Assembly (NCBI GenBank): GCA_005880605.1
Contig: VBIS01000084.1
Span: 1 to 15,903 of the forward strand
Length of the DNA stretch: 15,903 nucleotides
Direction of reading: 5' to 3'
DNA from: Chloroflexota bacterium
GTDB lineage: Bacteria > Chloroflexota > Dormibacteria > CF-121
The notes beneath the pieces are model-generated. The model was given only the letters and a program-made list of their open reading frames with translations. It was not told the DNA's origin and made no database searches. Position numbers and translations under genes: made by a program. Below, piece after piece: positions 5,993 to 13,689 of the stretch (its first letter is position 1; every line of letters starts with the position of its first letter).

Positions 5993-7295
5993 CGGCGACC
6001 CGCGATCCGGGCATGCCGACGAACGCGGCGCGACCCGGATAGTGTGCGGAGATACCCACCTCTTCCTCGATCTGTAGGAGCCGATTGTACTTGGCGACTC
6101 GCTCCGACCGTGAGGGCGCACCTGTTTTGATCTGGCCCGCGCCGGTGGCGACGGCGAGGTCGGCGATAAAAGTGTCCTCGGTTTCCCCGGAGCGGTGCGA
6201 CACCACGGTCGAGTAGCCGGCCCGCGCCGCGGTCGCCATGGTTTCCAGCGTCTCGGTGAGCGTGCCGATCTGGTTGACCTTGATCAAAATGCTGTTGGCG
6301 ATGCCTTCCTCGATGCCGTGGCGAAGGCGCACGACGTTGGTCACAAAGATATCGTCGCCCACCAGCTGGACGCGTTTGCCCAATTTTTCTGTCAGTCGTC
6401 GCCAGCCTTCCCAGTCGTCCTCGGCCAATCCGTCCTCGATGGAGATCACCGGGTACTTCTCGACCCACGTGGCCCACCGATCGATCAGCTCTGGCGCAGC
6501 CATGCTTTTCCCTTCGCCTTGCAATTCATAGCGCGAGGCCTGATAGAGCTCGGAGGCGGCCGGATCGAGCGCGATGAAGACGTCCTTCCCCGGCTGGTGG
6601 CCGCTGCGTTCGATGGCCTCGACCAGCAGCGACATCGCCTTCTCATTGGTGTCGAGCTCCGGCGCGAATCCGCCCTCGTCGCCCTGCCCGGTGCTCAAGC
6701 CGGCCTGGTGCAGGCTGTCTTTGAGCGCGTGAAACACCTCCGCGCCCCAGCGGAGCCCCTCGCGATAGCTCGGAGCGCCGGCGGGGACCACCATGTACTC
6801 CTGGAAATCGACTTTGGTCTGTGCGTGCTTGCCGCCATTGAGGATGTTCATCATCGGCACCGGGATCACCAGCTCGCGATCAGCGGCCAAATATCGATAA
6901 AGCGGCTGGCCGGCGGCCAGTGCCGCCGCCCTCGCCACCGCCAGCGAGGCCCCCAGAATCGCATTGGCGCCCAGTCGCGATTTATTGGCCGTCCCGTCGA
7001 GATTGATCAGCCGTTCGTCGATCGCGCGCTGGTCAGCCGGGTCGGCGCCTTGCAACACCCCCGCGATCTCATCATTGACATGGCCCACCGCCTTGAGCAC
7101 GCCCTTACCGCGAAAGCGGCCCTGGTCGCCGTCGCGAAGCTCGACCGCCTCGTGCGCGCCAGTCGAGGCGCCCGAGGGGACGGCGGCCCGGCCGAGCTCG
7201 CCGGACTCAAGGAGCACGTCGACTTCGACGGTGGGATTGCCACGCGAATCGAGGATCTCGCGGCCGCGGATGCGCTCGATGCGGGCCCGCGTCAC
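5985..7295 (-). CDS. eno: Enolase (phosphopyruvate hydratase)
   Basis: A 436-residue cytoplasmic glycolytic enzyme converting 2-phosphoglycerate to phosphoenolpyruvate with magnesium. The N-terminal domain begins I-RGREILDSRGNPTVEVDV, followed by the mobile loop SGASTG at 41-46. The TIM-barrel carries all expected motifs in order: NGGKHA, DFQEYMVVP, GDEGGFAP, IALDPAASELY, ISIEDGLAEDDW, LVGDDIFVTN, ILIKVNQIGTLTET, VVSHRSGETEDTFIADLAV and GQIKTGAPSRSERVAKYN. Length is normal. The GTG start overlaps the stop of the upstream zinc-ribbon gene as GTGA, suggesting coupled translation, and its own 3' end slightly overlaps the UPF0182 start. Confidence 0.98.
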   Translation of the reverse strand: MTRARIERIRGREILDSRGNPTVEVDVLLESGELGRAAVPSGASTGAHEAVELRDGDQGRFRGKGVLKAVGHVNDEIAGVLQGADPADQRAIDERLINLDGTANKSRLGANAILGASLAVARAAALAAGQPLYRYLAADRELVIPVPMMNILNGGKHAQTKVDFQEYMVVPAGAPSYREGLRWGAEVFHALKDSLHQAGLSTGQGDEGGFAPELDTNEKAMSLLVEAIERSGHQPGKDVFIALDPAASELYQASRYELQGEGKSMAAPELIDRWATWVEKYPVISIEDGLAEDDWEGWRRLTEKLGKRVQLVGDDIFVTNVVRLRHGIEEGIANSILIKVNQIGTLTETLETMATAARAGYSTVVSHRSGETEDTFIADLAVATGAGQIKTGAPSRSERVAKYNRLLQIEEEVGISAHYPGRAAFVGMPGSRVAGV

Positions 7296-7651
7296 AGCTC
7301 GTCCTCCTCCATGCCGGCCGAACCGTTCGGCTCGCCATCTCCCATTTCGTCGACCACCTGGTCGAAGTCCTCACCAAGTTCGTCGCCGCCCATTTCTTGT
7401 CCCATCTTTTTTGCCCAGCGGGCCATGCTCTTCGGGTCGTTCTCGTCGACGTCGGATAGGTCGGGACTATCGCTCAGACGATCCAGGCGGCTGTCCTCGG
7501 AAAGCACCTGGGCGGTGCGGGAGATGAGGCGCGTCAGCTGCCGGCCGCCACAGAGCGGGCAGGCGGGCGACGCTTCGACGGTGCTGAAACTCGCGAAGAA
7601 GATCGAGGGCCGCTTGCCGCAGTCCGCGCAGCGATATTCGTAGATGGGCAT
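7292..7651 (-). CDS. FmdB-type zinc ribbon protein
   Basis: A 119-residue protein opening with MPIYEYRCADCG, the hallmark of the FmdB/CxxC_CxxC_SSSS zinc-ribbon family. Zinc ligands are C8, C11, C31 and C34. After residue about 45 the sequence becomes acidic and Met/Gly-rich (GQEMGGDELGEDFDQVVDEMGDGEP), probably disordered. Family members are small putative regulatory or metal-binding proteins whose molecular role is not settled. It is the first gene of the fmdB-like/eno/UPF0182 set, with GTGA overlap to eno. It is divergent from the phasin-like gene with only 22 bases between starts, so their promoters must overlap. Confidence 0.85.
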   Translation of the reverse strand: MPIYEYRCADCGKRPSIFFASFSTVEASPACPLCGGRQLTRLISRTAQVLSEDSRLDRLSDSPDLSDVDENDPKSMARWAKKMGQEMGGDELGEDFDQVVDEMGDGEPNGSAGMEEDEL

Positions 7652-7661
7652 GGAGTAGCCC

Positions 7662-7669
7662 TAAACTTA
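7662..7669. promoter_or_regulatory. Shared -10 region of divergent fmdB-like and phasin-like genes
   Basis: The 22-base gap between the two start codons contains TAAACTTA. On the plus strand TAAACT (7662-7667) ends 6 bases before the ATG at 7674, which would make that message leaderless. On the minus strand TAAGTT (7664-7669) ends 12 bases before the ATG at 7651. Neither start has a Shine-Dalgarno and the -35 regions are poor, so this is a modest-confidence reading. Confidence 0.3.
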
Positions 7670-7673
7670 GCGC

Positions 7674-8084
7674 ATGGCAGAGCATAACGATCCCCACGAG
7701 CATCAACACGCAGAAGGCAGCGAGCGCGTTCGCGAGGTCGTGCGCGACGGCTTTACCATCATGCTGGGCGCCGCGAGCTGGGCGTTCGAGCAGGGTGATC
7801 GGCTGGTCGACACCTGGCTGCACCAGGGGCATGTCAGCCGCGAGCAGGGGCGCCGGCGGTTCGAGGAGTTCGCATCAAATACCCGTCGTCGGGGCGAGGA
7901 TCTGAGCCGCCGCGTTTCGGAGAGCATGCGCTCATCGATGCCGGTCGCGACCCGGGATGAAATCGCCAAGCTGGAGCGGCAAATCGCCGAACTAAAGAGC
8001 GAGCTCGAGTCGCTGAAGGGGACCGGCGCGACGCCGTCAGCCCCGGGCCAGACCGCGACCCGCGAGCGCCCGCCGCTGAGCTAG
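7674..8084 (+). CDS. Phasin-like coiled-coil protein
   Basis: A 136-residue cytoplasmic protein without a signal peptide. The His-rich N-terminus (EHNDPHEHQHAEG) is followed by an amphipathic segment (VRDGFTIMLGAASWAFEQGDRLVDTWL) and a basic helical part with EQGRRRFEEFASNTRRRGEDLSRRV. A predicted coiled coil (ATRDEIAKLERQIAELKSELESL, about 92-117) precedes a short Pro/Thr tail. The plan, an amphipathic helix plus VATRDEIAKLE...L-type coiled coil, resembles phasin and polyhydroxyalkanoate-granule-associated proteins (PhaF/PhaI type). No PHA synthase is in the window, so a granule role is unproven; a membrane- or envelope-associated helper is an alternative. Convergent with the PBP gene, 34 bases apart. 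Confidence 0.6.
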   Translation: MAEHNDPHEHQHAEGSERVREVVRDGFTIMLGAASWAFEQGDRLVDTWLHQGHVSREQGRRRFEEFASNTRRRGEDLSRRVSESMRSSMPVATRDEIAKLERQIAELKSELESLKGTGATPSAPGQTATRERPPLS

Positions 8085-8118
8085 CGACGGCCGCGAGCCG
8101 CGCAGGGCGAACCGCGGC

Positions 8119-10236
8119 CTACCCGTGCTTCTTGTGGCGGCCCTGGCCGCCGCCGCCGCACCCCTCGTCGCATCCCGCCGGCTGCGCCGGAGGTTGCTGC
8201 GACTGCGCCACCTGGTCCGTCCCCGCCAGCAGATAGGCGATGGCGCCATTCATGTTGACCGCGTGCAGGCCATCGGGAACGGCGAACCAGCCGTCGGGCT
8301 GCCCGCTAAGCACCTGCGTCATGAAGCCGTGGAAGATAGGGGCAGCGCCGACGATGCCGGAAACGTGAAGCATCGGCGTGTGGTCGGCATTGCCGACCCA
8401 GACGGCGACCGCCAGGTTCGGCGTAAAGCCCACGGTCAGGTTGTCGCGAAAGTCGTTCGTGGTGCCGGTCTTGGCCGCGACCTGGTGGCCGGGGATCACC
8501 AGGTCGCTATTGGATCCGAACGACAGCGTCCGGTTGCGGTCATTGGAGAGCATGTCCGCCATGATGAAGCTCACCTGCGGGCTGAGGGCCGCCCGGTGGT
8601 TGACCCTCGGGTCATAGCGGAACAGGGTCTGGCCCTGCGCGGCGATGCTGAGGATCGCCTGCGGGTGGCGGTAGGTTCCCTGGGCGGCCAACGTGCTCGC
8701 ACCAGCGGCCATGTCGAGCAGCGGCACTTCGTAGCCGCCTAACGTCAGGCTCGGCTGATAACTCGTGGCCGGCTGCGTCAAGGTCTCCACCCCCATCCGC
8801 CGCGCGACGTCGACAACGTGATCGGTGCCGGTGCCGAGCTCGACTTTCACCGCCGGGATGTTGAACGAGTTGCCCAGGGCTGCCGGAATCGGCTGCCAGC
8901 CGTGATACTGGCCGTCGTAGTTGTGCGGCGTGTAGGTGCTGCCATCACCGAGCCGGACATTGATCGGCTCGTCGCGCACCCAGGATCCCATGGTGAATTT
9001 CTGAGACTCGATGGCGGCGGTGTAGGTGAAAATCTTGAACGACGATCCCGGTTGCCGCGGAATGATCGCCATGTTGTACTGACCGCCGGGCACATCGGCG
9101 CCGGCCGACCCGACCATGGCCAGGACCGCCCCGGTCGCCGGGTCGAGCGCGACCAGGGCGCCATCGGTCACGTGCTGGCCCTGGAGCGCCATGACTTTCT
9201 CGCGAACCTGGCGTTCGGCGATCGACTGGAGGTTCCAGTCGAGCGAGGTGATGACGGTCAGGCCGCCGTTCTTGAGGAGCTCCTCGCCGTAGGTCTTCTC
9301 CAGCTGCGCCGCTACCCAGTGCACGAACCCGGGGGCCTTGACATCGTCGGAGGTGGATGGCTTCTGCAAGGTAAGCGCCTGCGCGGAGGCGGTTCGCGCC
9401 TGCGCCGGCGTGATGTCGTGGGCCCGAGCCATGGCGTCCAGCACGACTTTCTGGCGGGCTTTCGCCCCGTTCAGGTTGCTGAACGGATCCAGCTCGGTCG
9501 GGGCCTGGGGCAAGCCGGCGAGCAAGGCCGCCTCGCCGAGGGAGAGTTGGCTGGCGGGTTTTCCGAAGTAGGTCTGCGCCGCGGCCTCGACACCGTATGA
9601 CCGATTTCCGTAATAGACGCGGTTGAGGTAGGCCTCGAGGATCTGCGCCTTCGAGTACTGGTGCTCGATCTCGACGGCGAGGATGGCTTCGTCCACCTTG
9701 CGAAGGATCGACCGATCGCCCGACAGATAAATATTCTTGACCAGTTGTTGCGTGATCGTGCTGCCACCCTGGTTGAAGCGAAGATGCAGCAGGTCGTCGA
9801 CGCCGGCCTGCCCGGTGCGCAGCAGGTTGAGGCCGCCGTGCTGATAGAAGGTACGGTCCTCGACCGCGACCGTAGCCTTTTGCATGGCGGGCGCAACCTG
9901 CGGGAGTTGCACGATGTGGCGCCGTTCGGAGCCCTGATGGATCTCGGCCAGCAGGATGGTTCCTGTCCGGTCGTAGATGCGGGTCGAGAGGGGGAGGCGG
10001 GCCGTGCTGAGGTTGGCGGTGGACGGCAGCCCCGCCCATACATAAAGGACACCCGGGAGCACCACCAGGAGGAAGGCGAGGACAACGGCCGGCACCACCA
10101 TCCAGGGCTTAAAGCGAAGCCGGGCCGGTCGAGCGACCGTTCGCCCGCAGTTCGAGCAGAAGCGGCTGTCGGGCTTGACCGGAGCGCCGCACGCAGGGCA
10201 GAACGATCCGTTTGGGTTCGGGGATGTCCTATTCAC
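8119..10236 (-). CDS. Class A penicillin-binding protein with N-terminal zinc ribbon
   Basis: A 705-residue bifunctional peptidoglycan synthase. Residues 13-31 form a cytoplasmic zinc ribbon, CPAC-x10-CSNC. A single membrane anchor spans about 46-68. The GT51 glycosyltransferase domain (about 85-260) has EDRTFYQHGG with E126, GGSTITQQLVKN at 157-168, RKVDE at 179-183 and ILEAYLNRVYYG. The transpeptidase domain has SSFK with nucleophile S398, SFN at 457-459 and KTG at 589-591, so both activities look intact. The tail is Gln/Pro- then Gly/His-rich with CDEGC. It should polymerise and cross-link cell-wall glycan on the outer face of the membrane. The GTG start follows a perfect TATAAT box by 13 bases. 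It is transcribed alone. Confidence 0.95.
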   Translation of the reverse strand: MNRTSPNPNGSFCPACGAPVKPDSRFCSNCGRTVARPARLRFKPWMVVPAVVLAFLLVVLPGVLYVWAGLPSTANLSTARLPLSTRIYDRTGTILLAEIHQGSERRHIVQLPQVAPAMQKATVAVEDRTFYQHGGLNLLRTGQAGVDDLLHLRFNQGGSTITQQLVKNIYLSGDRSILRKVDEAILAVEIEHQYSKAQILEAYLNRVYYGNRSYGVEAAAQTYFGKPASQLSLGEAALLAGLPQAPTELDPFSNLNGAKARQKVVLDAMARAHDITPAQARTASAQALTLQKPSTSDDVKAPGFVHWVAAQLEKTYGEELLKNGGLTVITSLDWNLQSIAERQVREKVMALQGQHVTDGALVALDPATGAVLAMVGSAGADVPGGQYNMAIIPRQPGSSFKIFTYTAAIESQKFTMGSWVRDEPINVRLGDGSTYTPHNYDGQYHGWQPIPAALGNSFNIPAVKVELGTGTDHVVDVARRMGVETLTQPATSYQPSLTLGGYEVPLLDMAAGASTLAAQGTYRHPQAILSIAAQGQTLFRYDPRVNHRAALSPQVSFIMADMLSNDRNRTLSFGSNSDLVIPGHQVAAKTGTTNDFRDNLTVGFTPNLAVAVWVGNADHTPMLHVSGIVGAAPIFHGFMTQVLSGQPDGWFAVPDGLHAVNMNGAIAYLLAGTDQVAQSQQPPAQPAGCDEGCGGGGQGRHKKHG

Positions 10237-10249
10237 GTTGACGGGTAAT

Positions 10250-10255
10250 ATTATA
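10250..10255 (-). promoter_or_regulatory. -10 box of the PBP gene
   Basis: TATAAT on the minus strand, a perfect -10 consensus, 13 bases before the GTG at 10236. The -35 region (about 10273-10278) is poor. Transcription would begin within about 7 bases of the start codon, so the message looks leaderless, and no Shine-Dalgarno is visible. Confidence 0.55.
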
Positions 10256-10283
10256 CCGAGAGGCTCACGAAGCCCCCACCCTG

Positions 10284-10304
10284 CCCTCCCCCAGAGGGGG
10301 AGGG
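10284..10304. repeat. REP-like palindrome between pncA and the PBP gene
   Basis: CCCTCCCCC (10284-10292), loop AGA, GGGGGAGGG (10296-10304): a perfect 9-bp stem with a 3-base loop, preceded by a C-rich CCCCCACCCTG flank. Such C-run/G-run palindromes occur as dispersed intergenic repeats in many high-GC genomes. It follows the pncA stop but lacks a T tract on either strand, so it is not a classical terminator, though it may stabilise the operon's 3' end. Confidence 0.6.
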
Positions 10305-10316
10305 GAAAGCCAGGAG

Positions 10317-10856
10317 TTAGGGCTGCAGGACGCGGGCTCCGAGCACGCCCCTCAAATGGGCCAGCGCCCAGTGCTGGACCTCGTCGCCGGGATGCCCCGG
10401 CCCGTCGAAGGTCTCGACCGCCGAGGCCGGCACCACCACCCGGTAATCGCGGTTTCGCAGGTCGGCCACCGTGTGGAGGACGCAGATGTCGGTGCAGACG
10501 CCGACCACCGTCACCTGCTCCGGCTGCGCCGCCTTGAGCCGTTCGTCAAGGTCAGTCTCGAAGAAACCGGAGTACCGCCGCTTGCGGATCAAGGTGGCGT
10601 CGTGCAGCAGAGGCTGAAGTTCGGGGACCACCTCGGACTCGATCGTGCCGCGCACGCAATGGACCGGGAACACTTCGAACTCGCGGTCGTTCGGGTCGTG
10701 GGTGTCCGCGAGGAAGATCAAGTGGTCGCCGGCCTTCAGGCGGTCCTCGAGGACCTCGCGGATCTTCGGGATGGCGGCATCGCAGCGTGGGGAGGCCAGG
10801 TTGCCCTGTTTGCAAAAGCCGTTGAGGACATCGACGACGATGGTGACGTTGGGCAC
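10317..10856 (-). CDS. pncA: Nicotinamidase / isochorismatase-family cysteine hydrolase
   Basis: A 179-residue isochorismatase-fold enzyme. The catalytic triad is visible: D9 (VVDVLNGF), K92 (IRKRRYSGF) and C125 (GVCTDICVLHT). The metal site expected of nicotinamidases is also present as D51, H53 (ADTHDP) and H66 (FPVHC). The predicted reaction is nicotinamide to nicotinate plus ammonia, in the cytoplasm. The immediately upstream gene is nicotinate phosphoribosyltransferase, only 2 bases away, which uses the product; this makes nicotinamidase much more likely than another isochorismatase-family hydrolase. GTG start. It is the last gene of the fabH-accD-accA-pncB-pncA run. Confidence 0.88.
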   Translation of the reverse strand: MPNVTIVVDVLNGFCKQGNLASPRCDAAIPKIREVLEDRLKAGDHLIFLADTHDPNDREFEVFPVHCVRGTIESEVVPELQPLLHDATLIRKRRYSGFFETDLDERLKAAQPEQVTVVGVCTDICVLHTVADLRNRDYRVVVPASAVETFDGPGHPGDEVQHWALAHLRGVLGARVLQP

Positions 10857-10858
10857 GG

Positions 10859-11947
10859 CTAGGTCACCAGTTCGAGTCGCGGATTTGGCCGGTAGCGGCG
10901 CCCGACTTTGGCGCAGGGCCGTCCCTCGAGCATCACCACGTCGGCGGTGAAGTCGAAGTTGCCCTGGAAGAAGGCGCTGCCGACGCCGTAGGCATCGACC
11001 GGTACACGCTGGCGTTCAAAGTGCTCGATCTTCTCAACGTTGAAGCCGCCGCTGGCCACGATCTTGACGTGCTGGAAGCCCTCGCGGTCGAGCGCCCGGC
11101 GGACCAGCTGGCAGAGTTGCGGGTTGACCCCTCGCGGATCGAAGTCGCCCATCAGCTTCTGGACGCTGACGTCGACCATCGTCTCGGACGTATCCAGTCG
11201 CACGCCCCACAGGCGATCCCCGAGCGCTCGCGCCACCTCGAGCGAGGTTCGGACGCAATCGTTTTCGAAGTCGACCAGCACCACCAGGTTGACGGATGGA
11301 TCGACATACTCCGCGTACTTGCGTGCGGCGAGCACGGTGTCGCCCTCGTAGGCGGCAATCAACGAATGCGGGACGGTGCCGGTGCCCTTGCCGCCCCACC
11401 AGGCGGCCTGCGCATCGGTCGAGACCCCGATCGCGCCCGAGACGTAGGCGGCGTATCCGTCTCCGGTCTGCACCAGGTGATGATCGTGGCGGGCTGGAAA
11501 GAAGATGATCTGCTTGCCCTTGGCGGCATCCACCACGCGGCGCACGTTGGTGGCGACCTTGGTGCGCCGGGTCAGCACACCCAGGTAGACGGTCTCCAGC
11601 CGGGCATAGAACGAATAGTCGCCCTCGATCGTCATTACGGTTTCCCAGGGCGCCACCTCGTCGCCGTCGTAGAGGGCGTGCACGCGCAGCTGCGAGAAAT
11701 CCTCGGAGCAGAGCTTGAGGATGGCAATCGCCTCGTCCATGCCACCGATCACCGCCTGCTGCTTCTGGAAGACTTGCATCAGCGCGTGGGGGTGCCGGTG
11801 ATCCGCCCGCAGCACGTCGACGGTGCGGTTGAAATAGACGTCGCTGTAATAGCCTTCGCGGATTCGCTCGACCGGCAGCCGGAAGACCGAGGGGTCGAGG
11901 CGCTCGCGTTTGCGGGCGGGGGCTTGGGTTACCGCTTCCGTGGCCAC
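10859..11947 (-). CDS. pncB: Nicotinate phosphoribosyltransferase
   Basis: A 362-residue protein of the nicotinate phosphoribosyltransferase family (COG1488), archaeal-like short form. Typical stretches are EGYYSDVYFNRTVDVL near the start, DGDEVAPWETVMTIEG, YLGVLTRRTKVATN, FFPARHDHH, GTGTVPHSLIAAY, LVDFENDCV, GVRLDTSE and IVASGGFNVEKI, with VDAYGVGSAFF near the phosphate-binding end. It makes nicotinate mononucleotide from nicotinate and PRPP with ATP, the second step of nicotinamide salvage after PncA. Quinolinate phosphoribosyltransferase is related in fold but lacks this pattern. The GTG start lies 15 bases after accA; no clear Shine-Dalgarno is seen and the first ~20 residues look like an unconserved extension. 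Confidence 0.9.
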   Translation of the reverse strand: MATEAVTQAPARKRERLDPSVFRLPVERIREGYYSDVYFNRTVDVLRADHRHPHALMQVFQKQQAVIGGMDEAIAILKLCSEDFSQLRVHALYDGDEVAPWETVMTIEGDYSFYARLETVYLGVLTRRTKVATNVRRVVDAAKGKQIIFFPARHDHHLVQTGDGYAAYVSGAIGVSTDAQAAWWGGKGTGTVPHSLIAAYEGDTVLAARKYAEYVDPSVNLVVLVDFENDCVRTSLEVARALGDRLWGVRLDTSETMVDVSVQKLMGDFDPRGVNPQLCQLVRRALDREGFQHVKIVASGGFNVEKIEHFERQRVPVDAYGVGSAFFQGNFDFTADVVMLEGRPCAKVGRRYRPNPRLELVT

Positions 11948-11962
11948 GGCAGTGAGCTGATG

Positions 11963-12778
11963 TTACGGCGTGGCGCCGATCTTCCGATATCGCTGATAAC
12001 GCTCTTCGACCAGCTGGTCGGTGTCGATGGCTTCCAGGCTCTTCAGGTGGCGGCGTAGCGCGGCGGCGGCCGCGTCGGCAGCCAGCCCATAGTCGTTCTG
12101 CGCCCCGCCGGGCGGTTCGGGGATGATCTCGTCGGCCAGGCCGAGCCGTTTCAAGTCAGCGGCCGTCAGCTTGAGGGCGTCGGCCGCCTCAACTTTCTTG
12201 GCGATATCGCGCCAGAGGATCGAGGCGCAGGCTTCGGGCATGGCGACGCTGTAGATCGAGTGTTCCATCATTAGCAGCCGATCCCCGACGCCGATGCCGA
12301 GCGCGCCGCCGCTGCCACCCTCCCCGATCACGAGCGTCAGGATGGGGATGCGCGCCGCCGATAGCGCGACGAGGTTTTCGGCGATCGCCCAGGCGATGCC
12401 GCGCTCCTCGGCGCCGGCGCCCGGGAACGCGCCCGAGGTATCGACGAAGGCCACGATCGGAAACTCAAAGCGTTCGGCCTGACGAACCAGGCGGAGCGCC
12501 TTGCGATAGCCCTCCGGGTTGGCCATGCCAAAGTTGCGCATCGCGCGTTCCGCGGTGGTGCGGCCTTTTTGCTGCGCGATCACCATGATGGTTCGCGAGT
12601 CGAAGCTCGCCGGCCCACCGATGATGGCCTGGTCGTCGCCGAACACCCGGTCCCCATGGAGCTCTAGAAAGTTCGTAAATATCGCGTGGATGTAGTCGAG
12701 CGCATAGGGACGATCGGGATGGCGGGCAAGCTCGACCTGCTCCCAGGTGGCGGCGGCGACGGATCCGTTGTCGCTCAC
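11963..12778 (-). CDS. accA: Acetyl-CoA carboxylase carboxyltransferase, alpha subunit
   Basis: A 271-residue subunit of the carboxyltransferase that moves carboxyl from biotin to acetyl-CoA to give malonyl-CoA. Signature stretches are ARHPDRPYALDYI, FLELHGDRVFGDD, AIIGGPA, QQKGRTT, NFGMANPEGYRKALRL, VDTSGAFPGAGAEERG, and the oxyanion-hole loop GEGGSGGALGIGVGDRLLMMEHS. It lacks much of the N-terminal extension of the 319-residue E. coli protein, as is usual in many Gram-positive-type versions. The GTG start overlaps the accD stop as GTGA, fitting equimolar production of the two subunits. Biotin carboxylase and carrier genes are not in the window. Confidence 0.96.
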   Translation of the reverse strand: MSDNGSVAAATWEQVELARHPDRPYALDYIHAIFTNFLELHGDRVFGDDQAIIGGPASFDSRTIMVIAQQKGRTTAERAMRNFGMANPEGYRKALRLVRQAERFEFPIVAFVDTSGAFPGAGAEERGIAWAIAENLVALSAARIPILTLVIGEGGSGGALGIGVGDRLLMMEHSIYSVAMPEACASILWRDIAKKVEAADALKLTAADLKRLGLADEIIPEPPGGAQNDYGLAADAAAAALRRHLKSLEAIDTDQLVEERYQRYRKIGATP

Positions 12779-13686
12779 CGGGTGACGGCGGGCGCTGGAG
12801 CCACGGTCTTGACCTGCCGCTGCAACTGGAGGTCAGGAGCAGTCCCGGTAGGGGCATACAGATCCAGTACCTGACGTAAGGCGGCGGGCAACTCGGGGCG
12901 TGGCACCACCAGGTCGATCATGCCGTGCGCCAGCAGGAACTCCGCGGTCTGAAAGCCGTCAGGCAGCGTTTCATAGGTCGCTTGCTGGATCACCCGAGCC
13001 CCGGCAAAACCGATCATCGCGCCCGGCTCCGCCATGATGACGTCGCCCAGCGAGGCGAAGCTGGCGGTCACCCCGCCCATCGTCGGATCGGTCAGCAACG
13101 AGATGTAGGGGACCCCGGCCGCCCCCAGGCGTCCAAGCGCGGCGGACGTTTTGGCCAGCTGCATCAGGGAGAGCATGCCCTCCTGCATTCGGGCGCCGCC
13201 GGAGGCGGAGATGATGAGCAGCGGCAGGCGGCCCTGCGCGGCGCGCTCGATGCCGTTGGTGATCTTCTCGCCGGTGGCTGCTCCCATGCTGCCGCCCATG
13301 AACGCGAAGTCCAGAACCACCAGCACCACCCGGTGTCCGCCGAGCATCGCTTCGCCCCAGGTGACGGCTTCGTTGGCGCCGGTGGTGGCACGGCTCTGCT
13401 CGATGCGGTTCACGTACGGCTGTGAATCCGTAAACCCCAGGACGTCGGTGGCCGTGATCCCCTGGTCTTCCTCGCGGAATGAGCCGGACTCGACCAGCAT
13501 CGCGATCCGCTCAGGCGCACGAAGACGAAAGTGATACCCGCAGCGATAGCAGACACCGAGGGCCGCGGTCAGGCGCGCCGGCTCGAGCGAGGTGTCGCAC
13601 TTGGGACAGATGAGCCGGTCAATTTCTTCGCCGACGCCGGCCCGCGGCGACGGTAGGGCGACGTACCGCGTCTTGGGACGAAACAT
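12775..13686 (-). CDS. accD: Acetyl-CoA carboxylase carboxyltransferase, beta subunit
   Basis: A 303-residue subunit with the N-terminal zinc finger CPKC (27-30) ... CYRC (46-49) typical of AccD, followed by the crotonase-fold carboxyltransferase: FREEDQGITATDVLGF, EAVTWGEAMLGGHRVVL, DFAFMGGSMGAATGEKI, IISASGGARMQEGMLSLMQ, SLLTDPTMGGVTASFASLGD, AEPGAMIGFAGARVIQQ and FQTAEFLLAHGMIDLVV. It pairs with AccA, whose gene overlaps by four bases. The ATG lies 3 bases after the fabH stop. Complete. Confidence 0.97.
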   Translation of the reverse strand: MFRPKTRYVALPSPRAGVGEEIDRLICPKCDTSLEPARLTAALGVCYRCGYHFRLRAPERIAMLVESGSFREEDQGITATDVLGFTDSQPYVNRIEQSRATTGANEAVTWGEAMLGGHRVVLVVLDFAFMGGSMGAATGEKITNGIERAAQGRLPLLIISASGGARMQEGMLSLMQLAKTSAALGRLGAAGVPYISLLTDPTMGGVTASFASLGDVIMAEPGAMIGFAGARVIQQATYETLPDGFQTAEFLLAHGMIDLVVPRPELPAALRQVLDLYAPTGTAPDLQLQRQVKTVAPAPAVTR

Positions 13687-13689
13687 GGG

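Noticed and set aside
5993..6121. Upstream ATG for the UPF0182 gene at 6121
   Set aside because: It would require a 137-base overlap with conserved enolase sequence; the added residues are basic and unlike the family.
6195..7643. 482-codon open frame on the plus strand
   Set aside because: Antisense to enolase and the zinc-ribbon gene; the translation is low-complexity and shows no recognisable domain.
8089..8119. GGCCGCG ... CGCGGCC inverted repeat between phasin-like and PBP genes
   Set aside because: A 7-bp stem with a 17-base loop and no T tract in GC-rich DNA; not convincing as a terminator.
11021..12058. 345-codon open frame on the plus strand
   Set aside because: Antisense to pncB and accA, both with complete motifs; no domain in the translation.
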